The translations under genes and the position numbers were made by a program. From Methylococcaceae bacterium (GTDB lineage: Bacteria; Pseudomonadota; Gammaproteobacteria; Methylococcales; Methylomonadaceae), in contig QYQN01000083.1 in the NCBI GenBank assembly GCA_007280895.1, positions 1-38,572 on the forward strand: DNA of 38,572 nucleotides, in the 5' to 3' direction. The notes under the pieces were generated by a model. The model ran no database searches and was not told the origin of the DNA. It saw only the letters and a program-made list of their open reading frames with translations. Positions 7,169 to 15,401 of this stretch are shown here, one piece after another; positions within the stretch are counted from its first letter, which is position 1; each line of letters begins with the position of its first letter.

Positions 7169-9805
7169 ATGCAATTCCACGAAAAATTAAAAGCATGGCG
7201 CGGGGCAAGTTTACTGACGGCTTTATGGCTGTTTAAGCAAGTCTGTCGGCCATTAGGTTTATTGGTGTTTTATCGAACGATTATCACGTATTTGATAAAA
7301 CGTCGGGGCTTATTTGAACGTAGTTTTTATCTTGAGGTAAATAATGATGTTGCCCAAAGTGGACTGTTACCGCTAAGGCATTATGTAACCAGTGGTGATC
7401 GTGAAGGACGTCAACCTCTGCCGTTATTTGATCCTGTGTATTACCGAACACAAACAACCGACCGCACCGCGCAGGTAAATGCCTTATTGCATTATGCTTA
7501 TGTGGGCAGATACCGAAAAATTTCACCAAGCCCTTGGTTTGATCTGCGTTTTTATCTCAGTCATAACAAAGATATTGCCCGTTCAAACGTTGATCCATTG
7601 CAGCATTATATTAATTGGGGTGGCTTCGAAGGTCGTTCGCCTTGTGCGCATTTTGATGCATCGTATTATTTGCGTAGCAATCCAGATGTGGTGGATATGC
7701 GCATGAATCCATTGCTGCATTATTTATTCATTGGTCGCTTGGAAGGCAGGCATACCTTACCCGATCAGGTGCAACAGTCAGCACAGCGCGTAGAGCAGAC
7801 TACTGCGTGGTGTCCACCTATCGATGATGAAGTGTGGGATGCAGTGCTGCCCAGAGAGTATCAAGCCGCTACCCTCGATGTCATTATTCCTGTTTATAAA
7901 GGACGGGTGGAGACCTTGCGGTGTTTGTACAGTGTCTTAACAGCAACAACGACGGTGACTTTCGAACTTATTGTCATTAATGATGCTAGTCCCGATGACG
8001 TGTTAACTGCTGACTTGCAGCGTTTAGCTACTAAAGGCTTGTTCACCTTACTGAATAACGAAAGCAACAAAGGCTTTGTTTATACGGTAAATCGTGGCAT
8101 GGCCATTCATTTAACGCGCGATGTTGTGTTATTAAATGCAGATACTGAAGTTTATGACGGGTGGTTAGATCGCTTAGTTCATGCCGCAGCGCGAAATCCC
8201 CGTACTGGCAGTATTACACCTTTATCTAACAATGCAACGATATGCAGTTATCCTGAATTTTTGCATGATAATCCCTACCCCTTAGAAATAAGTTATGCCG
8301 ACTTAGCCGCACTAACAGCGACCGTCAATGCAGGCATTGAAGTAGAAACGCCCACTGGTGTAGGTTTTTGTTTGTACATCAAACGAGCCTGTTTAGAGGC
8401 CGTCGGGATGTTCGATGAAAAAACCTTTGGCAAGGGCTATGGCGAGGAAAATGATTTTTGTCAGCAAGCCATACAAAAAGGCTGGCGTAATATTATTATC
8501 GCCGATGTTTTTGTACGTCATTTAGGTGCGGCGTCTTTTCAGGGCGAGAAAGCCAAGCGTGTGCAATCGGCACTGATAACCTTAGCCAAACGTTATCCTT
8601 TTTACCACCAAGATGTTAATGCCTTTATTGATGCAGATCCTTTAAAAATAGCACGTTGCCAATTAGATTCAGCGCGTTTGCAGTCTCGCTGTCGTGATAA
8701 AAACGTCTTGGTAGTTTGTCATAATCGTGGGGGTGGTTCCGAGCGTCGTATGCAAGAAGATGTGACGACTTTAGTGGCTCAAGGAGTTGGCGTATTTACC
8801 TTGCGTCCTATGGCAAAAAAACCCACACATGTAGTGTTAGGGCAGGCAGCGATTAAATCCTTACCCAATATCAATCCATTTTTATTAGCCGATACCACAC
8901 ATTTAAGCGCTGCCTTACGGCAATTGGATATTGTTGAAGTGTACACCCACAGCTTAGTTGATTTTGAAACCCATGCCCCAGAATTTTTAGCTGAAATAGT
9001 GCAGTCTTTGGCAGCCAAATGGACGATAAACCTGCATGATTATAAAGTGATTTGCCCACGCATAAATTTAGCAGATGAGCAAGGTGTCTATTGTGGCGAA
9101 CCTGACGAGGACGGCTGTAATCGCTGTTTAACTGAGCGAGGCTCAGATTTTGGTGTGGTCGATATTCAGCAATGGCGAGATCTTCATCAGCACGCTTTAG
9201 CCTTAGCCGATACGATCATTGTGCCCGATCAGGACGTTGCCGAGCGCTTACTTCGGTATTTACCTTCATTATGCTTTACCGTTTTACCTCATGAAACAAT
9301 TGATTTAAGCACAGCGTACTGGCAAGCTCCCGCTATCTATCCCGATGAAAAACTAAAAATTGTTATCATCGGTGCAATTGGTAAGCTGAAAGGCTATCAA
9401 GCCCTGCTTGCGTGTGCGAAGCGCGTTAAGCAGGAGCAATTGCCCATTGAGTTTATCGTCCTGGGTTACACAATGAATGATAAATTACTAATAGAACAAA
9501 GCGTGCGCGTGACAGGAAAATATTTAGAGCATGAAGCGCTGGATAAATTAATTGCTTTAGCACCTCATGCCGTTTGGTTACCATCCCTTTGGCCAGAAAC
9601 CTATAGCTATACCTTTTCCTTAGCTTTACGGGTACATTGTCCGGTTTTTGCATTTGATATTGGTGCATTAGCACGACGCGCCAAAGCCAGTGGCATGAAT
9701 GATTTTATTATGCCTTTAACGTGGCAAGACTCCCCCAACAAGATAGTTGAGCAATTTGAGACGTACAGATTAGCCAATATCAAGCTTCACCAATCATCTA
9801 ACTAA
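7169..9805 (+). CDS. Repeat-bearing two-domain glycosyltransferase (GT2 + GT4-like)
   Basis: This 878-residue protein has three parts. Residues 49-194 hold four tandem repeats of about 38 residues with the pattern FD..YYL..N.DV.....PL.HY...G..EGR. Residues about 236-470 are a GT2 (GT-A fold) transferase with LDVIIPVYKG, INDASPDD and the DxD-like NADT around residue 325. Residues about 512-870 look like a GT4 (GT-B fold) domain: NVLVVCHNRGGGSE, a four-cysteine cluster (C629, C642, C650, C653) and WPETYSYTFSLAL near 808-820. The GT4 motif normally has a second Glu (SEAL); here it is Leu818. It probably adds sugars to the exported glycan on the cytoplasmic side. It begins 226 bases after kpsD with AGGTAACG upstream. 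Donor and acceptor sugars cannot be predicted. Confidence 0.85.
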   Translation: MQFHEKLKAWRGASLLTALWLFKQVCRPLGLLVFYRTIITYLIKRRGLFERSFYLEVNNDVAQSGLLPLRHYVTSGDREGRQPLPLFDPVYYRTQTTDRTAQVNALLHYAYVGRYRKISPSPWFDLRFYLSHNKDIARSNVDPLQHYINWGGFEGRSPCAHFDASYYLRSNPDVVDMRMNPLLHYLFIGRLEGRHTLPDQVQQSAQRVEQTTAWCPPIDDEVWDAVLPREYQAATLDVIIPVYKGRVETLRCLYSVLTATTTVTFELIVINDASPDDVLTADLQRLATKGLFTLLNNESNKGFVYTVNRGMAIHLTRDVVLLNADTEVYDGWLDRLVHAAARNPRTGSITPLSNNATICSYPEFLHDNPYPLEISYADLAALTATVNAGIEVETPTGVGFCLYIKRACLEAVGMFDEKTFGKGYGEENDFCQQAIQKGWRNIIIADVFVRHLGAASFQGEKAKRVQSALITLAKRYPFYHQDVNAFIDADPLKIARCQLDSARLQSRCRDKNVLVVCHNRGGGSERRMQEDVTTLVAQGVGVFTLRPMAKKPTHVVLGQAAIKSLPNINPFLLADTTHLSAALRQLDIVEVYTHSLVDFETHAPEFLAEIVQSLAAKWTINLHDYKVICPRINLADEQGVYCGEPDEDGCNRCLTERGSDFGVVDIQQWRDLHQHALALADTIIVPDQDVAERLLRYLPSLCFTVLPHETIDLSTAYWQAPAIYPDEKLKIVIIGAIGKLKGYQALLACAKRVKQEQLPIEFIVLGYTMNDKLLIEQSVRVTGKYLEHEALDKLIALAPHAVWLPSLWPETYSYTFSLALRVHCPVFAFDIGALARRAKASGMNDFIMPLTWQDSPNKIVEQFETYRLANIKLHQSSN

Positions 9806-9821
9806 GTGTAAGACAAAAATC

Positions 9822-12800
9822 ATGGTACAAAAAAAACTCTCACTTAAACATTTAGCAACAGCGCAGTTTTTGGGTCGTAAGCCAAAAGGCAGTATTGAAG
9901 GCTATATTGAAAAAATGAATGAAGTTGCCATTGAGGGCTGGGTCATTAATAAAACCGGTCAGTCATTGCAACTTTCTCTACGTTTAGCGGATCGACATTA
10001 TCCAATCACCATTTCTTGGCATGAACGAGCCGATGTAGCGTTGCGTTTAGGCGCTGAATATAGTCAATCAGGCTTCAGTCTTATTATTCCCCAGGCATTA
10101 CGCGAGCAGTATCTTAGTGCTGTGGCAGAAGGTCAATTGATTGAAGTATTTGCTAATGATGTAAGCTTGGTTAATAACGCCTTATTTATTAAGCAAACCT
10201 GGTCATCAGAGAATGTCGAGGTGAGTCCGGCCAGTCCAACCGATACGCTGTCGACCGTGCCAGCGCTACGCGGATTTATTGAAAATGTCGATGAATTTGA
10301 AGTGTGTGGCTGGGGATTTAGTGTTAATCATGCCCCCTTAAGTTTTACCTTACGAATTGGTGATGCAGAAGAAGTTATCGATTCCTTAACTTGGCATGAG
10401 CGCCCAGACGTTGCGGCAATTCATGGTGAAGAATTCAAGCGCTCTGGTTTTAGTTTTATCGTACCCGATGCGTTAGTGGACGCATATTTAGCGACATTAA
10501 CAAGTCATACTATGCGCTTAGGTGCGCAACAACCCGTATCACACGCACTGAGTGTTTGGGTGAATGGCGTGTGTTTAGACAGCAAGCCACAGATCACAAG
10601 TAAGTTGGTTAAGATGTTGCCAGAGCATTTTTCTTTTGCAACGATGGTGAAAATCAATGCTGAACACGGGGTTTATTTTACGTCCAAAGAGCTTTTGCAG
10701 TTATTTAAAAACCAACTCAGTTACGCTTTGCGTATTAGTCCAATTGCTGCCGTTAATGCTAAATTTTATAGTGATTTAGCGAAAGAGCATTTAACGCAAC
10801 ATAAAGTTGAAGCAGGTCAAACCTATTTAATAACCAGTTTATTTTTTGATAAACGCGCCGAAGCCTTTGAATTATTGGGTAATACCTATTTCGAACAAAA
10901 AAAATATTACCTGGCTTATGCTTATTATCATTATGCTACGCAAGCGCATGGTGTACAAAGTCGCTGGTTATACGCAAACTTAATTAATTGTAAAAAAAAT
11001 ACTACTGATGCTGAAGCAATCTTACGCATTCAGGTTGAAGCCCTTATCGCGCAACCCAGTGCTACCTATCTTAATGACTGTCTTGATGAATTAGTACAGG
11101 ATTATTGGTTATCACAACAGGGGCTTTTAGAGTCGTTATGTATTGTCAACGATCGTCAGACCTTATTAACTGCACTGGGGGACATCTCAGCATTTATTTA
11201 TTCAGTGTATTTACGCAGTTTTGGTGCGACTGAGCCCGTTAAAACACTTGGACAGTGTGATCTTAATCGCGTACTCATCATTGCAGATTTAAATATTCCT
11301 CAATGCGTTCGTTATCGTGTGACACAAAAAATAGAACAATTGGAATTAATAGGCAAAGAAGTAACCTTAATCTCATGGTTAGATTTGCCTAAAAAGTTTG
11401 CTGCCTTGCTCTTGCATGATGTGGTTATTTTTTATCGTGTGCCCGCTGAACCCCCCATTCTTAAAGCCATGGCGCAGGTCAACGCGACAGGAAAATTAGG
11501 TTTTTATGAAATAGACGATTATCTATTTGATAGTGAATTTCCACCGCCAATAGAAACTTATGGTGGTTACTTAGAGTTAACGAATTATTTTGCCATTTTA
11601 AAAGGCATGGCCATGTTTAATGCAGCGGCAAAGTATTGTCGTTTTGGGATTGCATCAACACAGTTATTAGCGGATAAATTATCAGCCTTTGTTTTTTCTC
11701 AGCGTTGCTTTGTGCATCGAAACGGTGTTGATTCTAAAAATATATTTAAAAATAAAGTCTTGTCAGAAATGCTTACAAACAACACCATTGAAATTTTTTA
11801 TGGTAGTGGCACGATGGCGCACAACAGTGATTTTAATGACTTAGCCTTGCCCGCGCTAAAACGTATTTTTGACGAATACCCCACGGTTCGGCTTACTATT
11901 GTTGGCTATTTAAAATTACCTAGTGCTGTAGTTAAACAGTATGCAGACAAAATTAAGCAAATTCCGCCAGTAAAAAATATTAATGCCTATTGGCGATTAT
12001 TAGACCGCGCCGATATCAATCTTGCCGTATTGCTTGATGATGAGATCAATGGGTGTAAAAGTGAATTAAAATGGTTTGAAGCCGCGTGTTTAGGCATTCC
12101 ATCTGTGCTGAGTACCACAGCAAATTATCGTGACGTAATTCAGCATGGGCAAGATGGCTTGATTGCGACCACCACCGAGGATTGGTATCAGCATTTAAAA
12201 GTATTAGTGGAGCAACCCGAAACACGCTTACATATTGCTGCGCAAGCTCAAATGCGCGTACAACAGGAGTACAGCCAAACTGCGCTAGCCAACAATATGG
12301 CGACTATTTTACAGGAAGCATTACAGGCTGCTCAGCCACTTATGCAACCATTGCGTAAAAAAATTGCCTTAGTCAATGTATTTTTCCCACCGCAATCAAT
12401 TGGAGGGGGCACGCGTGTGGTGGTTGATAATTTTGATACCTTGCAAATACATTATGGCGATCAATTTGAATTATGTGTGTTTACCAGTGATGCAGAGCAA
12501 CGTGATAAAGCCCATCAGTTATCGGTATATCAGTATCAAGGTGCGCGTGTTTATCGAGCAACTATCCAATGGCGAGAGCACATGGATTGGGCACCGCGTG
12601 ATGAAAAAATAGGCGAGTTATTTGCTCAATTTTTAACCGTAGAGCAGCCTGATGTGATTCATTTTCATTGCGTACAACGCTTAAGTGGCTCGATGTTAGA
12701 ACATGCTTTTGATGCCGGCATTCCTTATGTCGTGACTATTCATGATGCGTGGTGGATTTCAGATTATCAGTTCTTAGTGGACGCAAATAACAAGGTGTAT

Positions 12801-13562
12801 CCAGACGGACATCCTGACTTGTATCAACACTATACGCCAGCGAGTTTTACTGATCTAAGTACGTCCTTAGAACGAATTATTTATTTGCAAGATCTGTTAA
12901 AAAAAGCTGCGGCCGTGTTAACCGTATCAGACTGTTTTGCGAATATTTATCGTAAAAATGAAATCACCAACATTAGTACAAATAAAAATGGTATTGCAGA
13001 AACCTTGCCGTGGGCAGCGAAAGATACGCGCTACACGGATAAGGTTGTGTGTGGTCATGTTGGCGGTATGGCCGAGCACAAAGGTTATTTTTTATTAAAA
13101 AATGCGGTAATGTCATACCAACCAAAAAATATTCACATGTTGATTGTTGATCATGCGTATGACGAAGACTATCGATTAGACACCTTTTGGGGCGATGTAC
13201 CGGTCACATTTATTGGGCGTATGACACAACGGCGCGTGGTTGACTTGTATCGACAAATTGATGTTCTGTGGGCTCCTTCAATTTGGCCTGAAAGTTATGG
13301 GCTGGTGACACGAGAAGCTGCCGCCTGTGGTTGCTGGGTGGTTGCCAGTGCAATGGGTGGAATAGGTGAAGATGTTATTGAAGACCGTACTGGTCACGTC
13401 ATTGCACCGACTATCGAAAATATTGTTGAGGTCTTAACGAAAATAGCGAGCGAGCCCACTCGCTACAAAGCTTTGCCAGAAACCAGTTCTATTCGTAGCG
13501 TTTATGAGCAAGTTAAAGAATTAGTAGAAATTTATCATACGGTACAGGAGTGTAAAAAATGA
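9822..13562 (+). CDS. Large bifunctional glycosyltransferase with two N-terminal beta modules
   Basis: This 1246-residue protein is modular. Residues about 23-125 and 148-253 are two copies of a module with the pattern GW......LS..LR..D...WHER.DVA...G.E...SGFS.I.P.AL, like the GWA-D accessory modules on other large glycosyltransferases. Residues about 270-470 are alpha-helical and TPR-like. Residues about 480-835 form a GT4-like transferase (RVLIIADLNIPQCVRYRV, YGSGTMAHNSDF). Residues about 845-1240 form a second GT4 transferase with the glycine loop FFPPQSIGGGTR and an intact E-x7-E motif, E1157 and E1165 in WPESYGLVTREAAACG. It starts 16 bases after the previous gene and overlaps the next by four bases (ATGA). 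It probably adds two sugars or a repeating disaccharide; this is inference. Confidence 0.85.
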   Translation: MVQKKLSLKHLATAQFLGRKPKGSIEGYIEKMNEVAIEGWVINKTGQSLQLSLRLADRHYPITISWHERADVALRLGAEYSQSGFSLIIPQALREQYLSAVAEGQLIEVFANDVSLVNNALFIKQTWSSENVEVSPASPTDTLSTVPALRGFIENVDEFEVCGWGFSVNHAPLSFTLRIGDAEEVIDSLTWHERPDVAAIHGEEFKRSGFSFIVPDALVDAYLATLTSHTMRLGAQQPVSHALSVWVNGVCLDSKPQITSKLVKMLPEHFSFATMVKINAEHGVYFTSKELLQLFKNQLSYALRISPIAAVNAKFYSDLAKEHLTQHKVEAGQTYLITSLFFDKRAEAFELLGNTYFEQKKYYLAYAYYHYATQAHGVQSRWLYANLINCKKNTTDAEAILRIQVEALIAQPSATYLNDCLDELVQDYWLSQQGLLESLCIVNDRQTLLTALGDISAFIYSVYLRSFGATEPVKTLGQCDLNRVLIIADLNIPQCVRYRVTQKIEQLELIGKEVTLISWLDLPKKFAALLLHDVVIFYRVPAEPPILKAMAQVNATGKLGFYEIDDYLFDSEFPPPIETYGGYLELTNYFAILKGMAMFNAAAKYCRFGIASTQLLADKLSAFVFSQRCFVHRNGVDSKNIFKNKVLSEMLTNNTIEIFYGSGTMAHNSDFNDLALPALKRIFDEYPTVRLTIVGYLKLPSAVVKQYADKIKQIPPVKNINAYWRLLDRADINLAVLLDDEINGCKSELKWFEAACLGIPSVLSTTANYRDVIQHGQDGLIATTTEDWYQHLKVLVEQPETRLHIAAQAQMRVQQEYSQTALANNMATILQEALQAAQPLMQPLRKKIALVNVFFPPQSIGGGTRVVVDNFDTLQIHYGDQFELCVFTSDAEQRDKAHQLSVYQYQGARVYRATIQWREHMDWAPRDEKIGELFAQFLTVEQPDVIHFHCVQRLSGSMLEHAFDAGIPYVVTIHDAWWISDYQFLVDANNKVYPDGHPDLYQHYTPASFTDLSTSLERIIYLQDLLKKAAAVLTVSDCFANIYRKNEITNISTNKNGIAETLPWAAKDTRYTDKVVCGHVGGMAEHKGYFLLKNAVMSYQPKNIHMLIVDHAYDEDYRLDTFWGDVPVTFIGRMTQRRVVDLYRQIDVLWAPSIWPESYGLVTREAAACGCWVVASAMGGIGEDVIEDRTGHVIAPTIENIVEVLTKIASEPTRYKALPETSSIRSVYEQVKELVEIYHTVQECKK

Positions 13563-14431
13563 CTAAGTTTGTAATTGGAATTGGTTCACAGCGCGCGGGT
13601 TCTACTTTGTTGTACACCATTTTGGAGCAATGTGCGCCTATTTATATGAACCCTGTAAAAGAGCTACATTATTTTGATACGCTTTTTGGTGTGCGACATC
13701 CCAATGTGTTACAGAAATTTTCTACCAATCAATTAAATTTAGATATTGAGCATATTGTTAAAGCGAAAGAGTTAAGCTTCATTAATCGACGTTTTAAAAA
13801 CTCTTTACGGACAAACTTTCTTTTGTCCTCAAAAAAAGTTCAACACATTAACTACCTTGATCTCTATAGACCGTGCGTCTCTAGCAATAAATTTTTAGGG
13901 GAAATCACCCCTGAATACATGATTTTACCATCGAATGGAATCAATACGATGGCGACCATGTTGGGTGAAGAGACGAAAATTATTTTATTGGCACGTAATC
14001 CAGTCAACCGATTTATTTCGGCCTTTAAATTATTTATGCATGGCAAAGATGACAGCGATAAACGTTTATTTGAAGAAGAAATGTTGCGTGTATTAACTCA
14101 GCCAGGTCATGAAGAATGGCTAAGAGTTCAGGACGCTTTTAATGATTATGAACATGCGCTTACGGAATATAGACAACAGTTTAAGCAAGTCTTGATGATC
14201 AGTTATGATGAATTATTTGGCTCAGTTGAAGATACCGCCGAAGTCTTATCAGTTTTTTTAGAACTGGAAATTTCATTACCAAAATATCAAAAAATTGTGC
14301 AAACAAAAATTAATGCACTTGAAGAAACTAGCCAATTATCTGAAGAAACTTTGGCGTTACTTGAAGCCAGATATAGCACTAATCAAGCGTTTTTAGATAA
14401 GGTCTTTGGCAAAGATAAGTGTAAAGCATAA
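13559..14431 (+). CDS. Sulfotransferase (PAPS-dependent), first of a pair
   Basis: This 290-residue sulfotransferase-family protein should transfer sulfate from 3'-phosphoadenosine-5'-phosphosulfate (PAPS). The 5'-phosphosulfate loop is GSQRAGSTLL at 9-18, with Arg12 where many bacterial members have Lys; an Arg is also found in tyrosylprotein sulfotransferases, so this need not mean inactivity. The 3'-phosphate motif is LLARNPVNRFISAF with R146 and S154. KELHYFD (34-40) and a C-terminal YDELF are also family-typical. It is translationally coupled (ATGA) to the large glycosyltransferase upstream, so the likely substrate is the locus glycan. A protein target cannot be excluded. Confidence 0.87.
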   Translation: MTKFVIGIGSQRAGSTLLYTILEQCAPIYMNPVKELHYFDTLFGVRHPNVLQKFSTNQLNLDIEHIVKAKELSFINRRFKNSLRTNFLLSSKKVQHINYLDLYRPCVSSNKFLGEITPEYMILPSNGINTMATMLGEETKIILLARNPVNRFISAFKLFMHGKDDSDKRLFEEEMLRVLTQPGHEEWLRVQDAFNDYEHALTEYRQQFKQVLMISYDELFGSVEDTAEVLSVFLELEISLPKYQKIVQTKINALEETSQLSEETLALLEARYSTNQAFLDKVFGKDKCKA

Positions 14432-14446
14432 GGGCAAGGAAAACAG

Positions 14447-15271
14447 ATGATTGAAAATTTGCTTATTGGCGCTGGAGCGATGAAAGCAGGAACCACCTGG
14501 TTATATAAACAACTGGCTGGACACCCATTGATTCATTTCACCCCTGAAAAAGAACTGCATTATTTTTCATATCAAGAAGCCGTGGGCAACAAATTAACCC
14601 ACGCACAGCGACAGTTAAAGTTAAAAAAAGCCCTTAAAAGACAGTGTAATGAGAAGGTTTTAGCATGGTACACCCGCTATGCAGAACCTGAAGAAATCAA
14701 CGATGACTGGTATTATTCGTTATTTCAAGAGGTGCAACCGCGCGTGTATTGTGCAGATTTTTCAAATCAATATTCCTTACTCGACGAAGCAGGCTTAAAT
14801 AAAATAACAGCATGCGCAAAAAATATTAAAGTCATTTATACCTTACGCGATCCTCTTGAGCGGTTATGGTCACATGTTAAATTTAATTATAAGTTTAATG
14901 GGCAAGAAGAGCTGATTCATTCTATTAATATCAAAGAATTTCGTCAGATTTTAAATAAAGAATGGTTTTGGAAAAACACCGAATATCTCGCAAATTATGA
15001 TCGCTTAGTACGTGTGTTTGGCAAAGAATATGTGCGACTATTTTATTTAGAAGACTTTACTGCTTTTCCTACAGGTTCCTTGTGGAATATTGAGCAATTT
15101 TTACACATTAGACACGTAGACTATAAGCACGATTTATTAACGAGCAAGTTTAATCAATCAAAAGAGTTAGATATGCCTGAAAGCTGGCAAAGGTTGGCGA
15201 TGATTCGATTGCGTCCTGAATACGAACAACTTTATGTTCGAGGGTTAAATCATCCTTCCTGGCGTTATTAG
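14447..15271 (+). CDS. Sulfotransferase (PAPS-dependent), second of a pair
   Basis: This 274-residue sulfotransferase has the canonical P-loop GAGAMKAGTTWL (8-19, Lys13) and the 3'-phosphate motif YTLRDPLERLWSH with R134 and S142. The KELHYFS segment (35-41) is shared with its neighbour, but overall similarity looks low, so the pair is more likely to act on different positions or sugars than to be a recent duplication. It starts 15 bases after the first sulfotransferase with AAGGAAAAC as ribosome binding site. It is the last gene of the capsule operon; a REP-like palindrome follows 28 bases after its stop. Confidence 0.9.
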   Translation: MIENLLIGAGAMKAGTTWLYKQLAGHPLIHFTPEKELHYFSYQEAVGNKLTHAQRQLKLKKALKRQCNEKVLAWYTRYAEPEEINDDWYYSLFQEVQPRVYCADFSNQYSLLDEAGLNKITACAKNIKVIYTLRDPLERLWSHVKFNYKFNGQEELIHSINIKEFRQILNKEWFWKNTEYLANYDRLVRVFGKEYVRLFYLEDFTAFPTGSLWNIEQFLHIRHVDYKHDLLTSKFNQSKELDMPESWQRLAMIRLRPEYEQLYVRGLNHPSWRY

Positions 15272-15299
15272 TGATATGCCACGAAGATAAGCATGACGC

Positions 15300-15330
15300 G
15301 CCTCGATTTCGAGGCCAAAGCTTCCTTCAC
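15300..15330. repeat. REP-like palindrome, copy 2
   Basis: GCCTCGATTTCGAGGC (15300-15315) is a near-identical copy of the palindrome at 1-16, followed by a tail (AAAGCTTCCTTCACA) that matches the first copy at 11 of 15 positions. It lies between the sulfotransferase gene and the RTX gene, where it could also act as a transcript-end structure for the capsule operon. Confidence 0.5.
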
Positions 15331-15401
15331 AGAATTTAAAATCAAACAAATAAAAAACACCCACACTTTATTTTGCCATTTTCTAATTTCATGAGTTTTT
15401 T

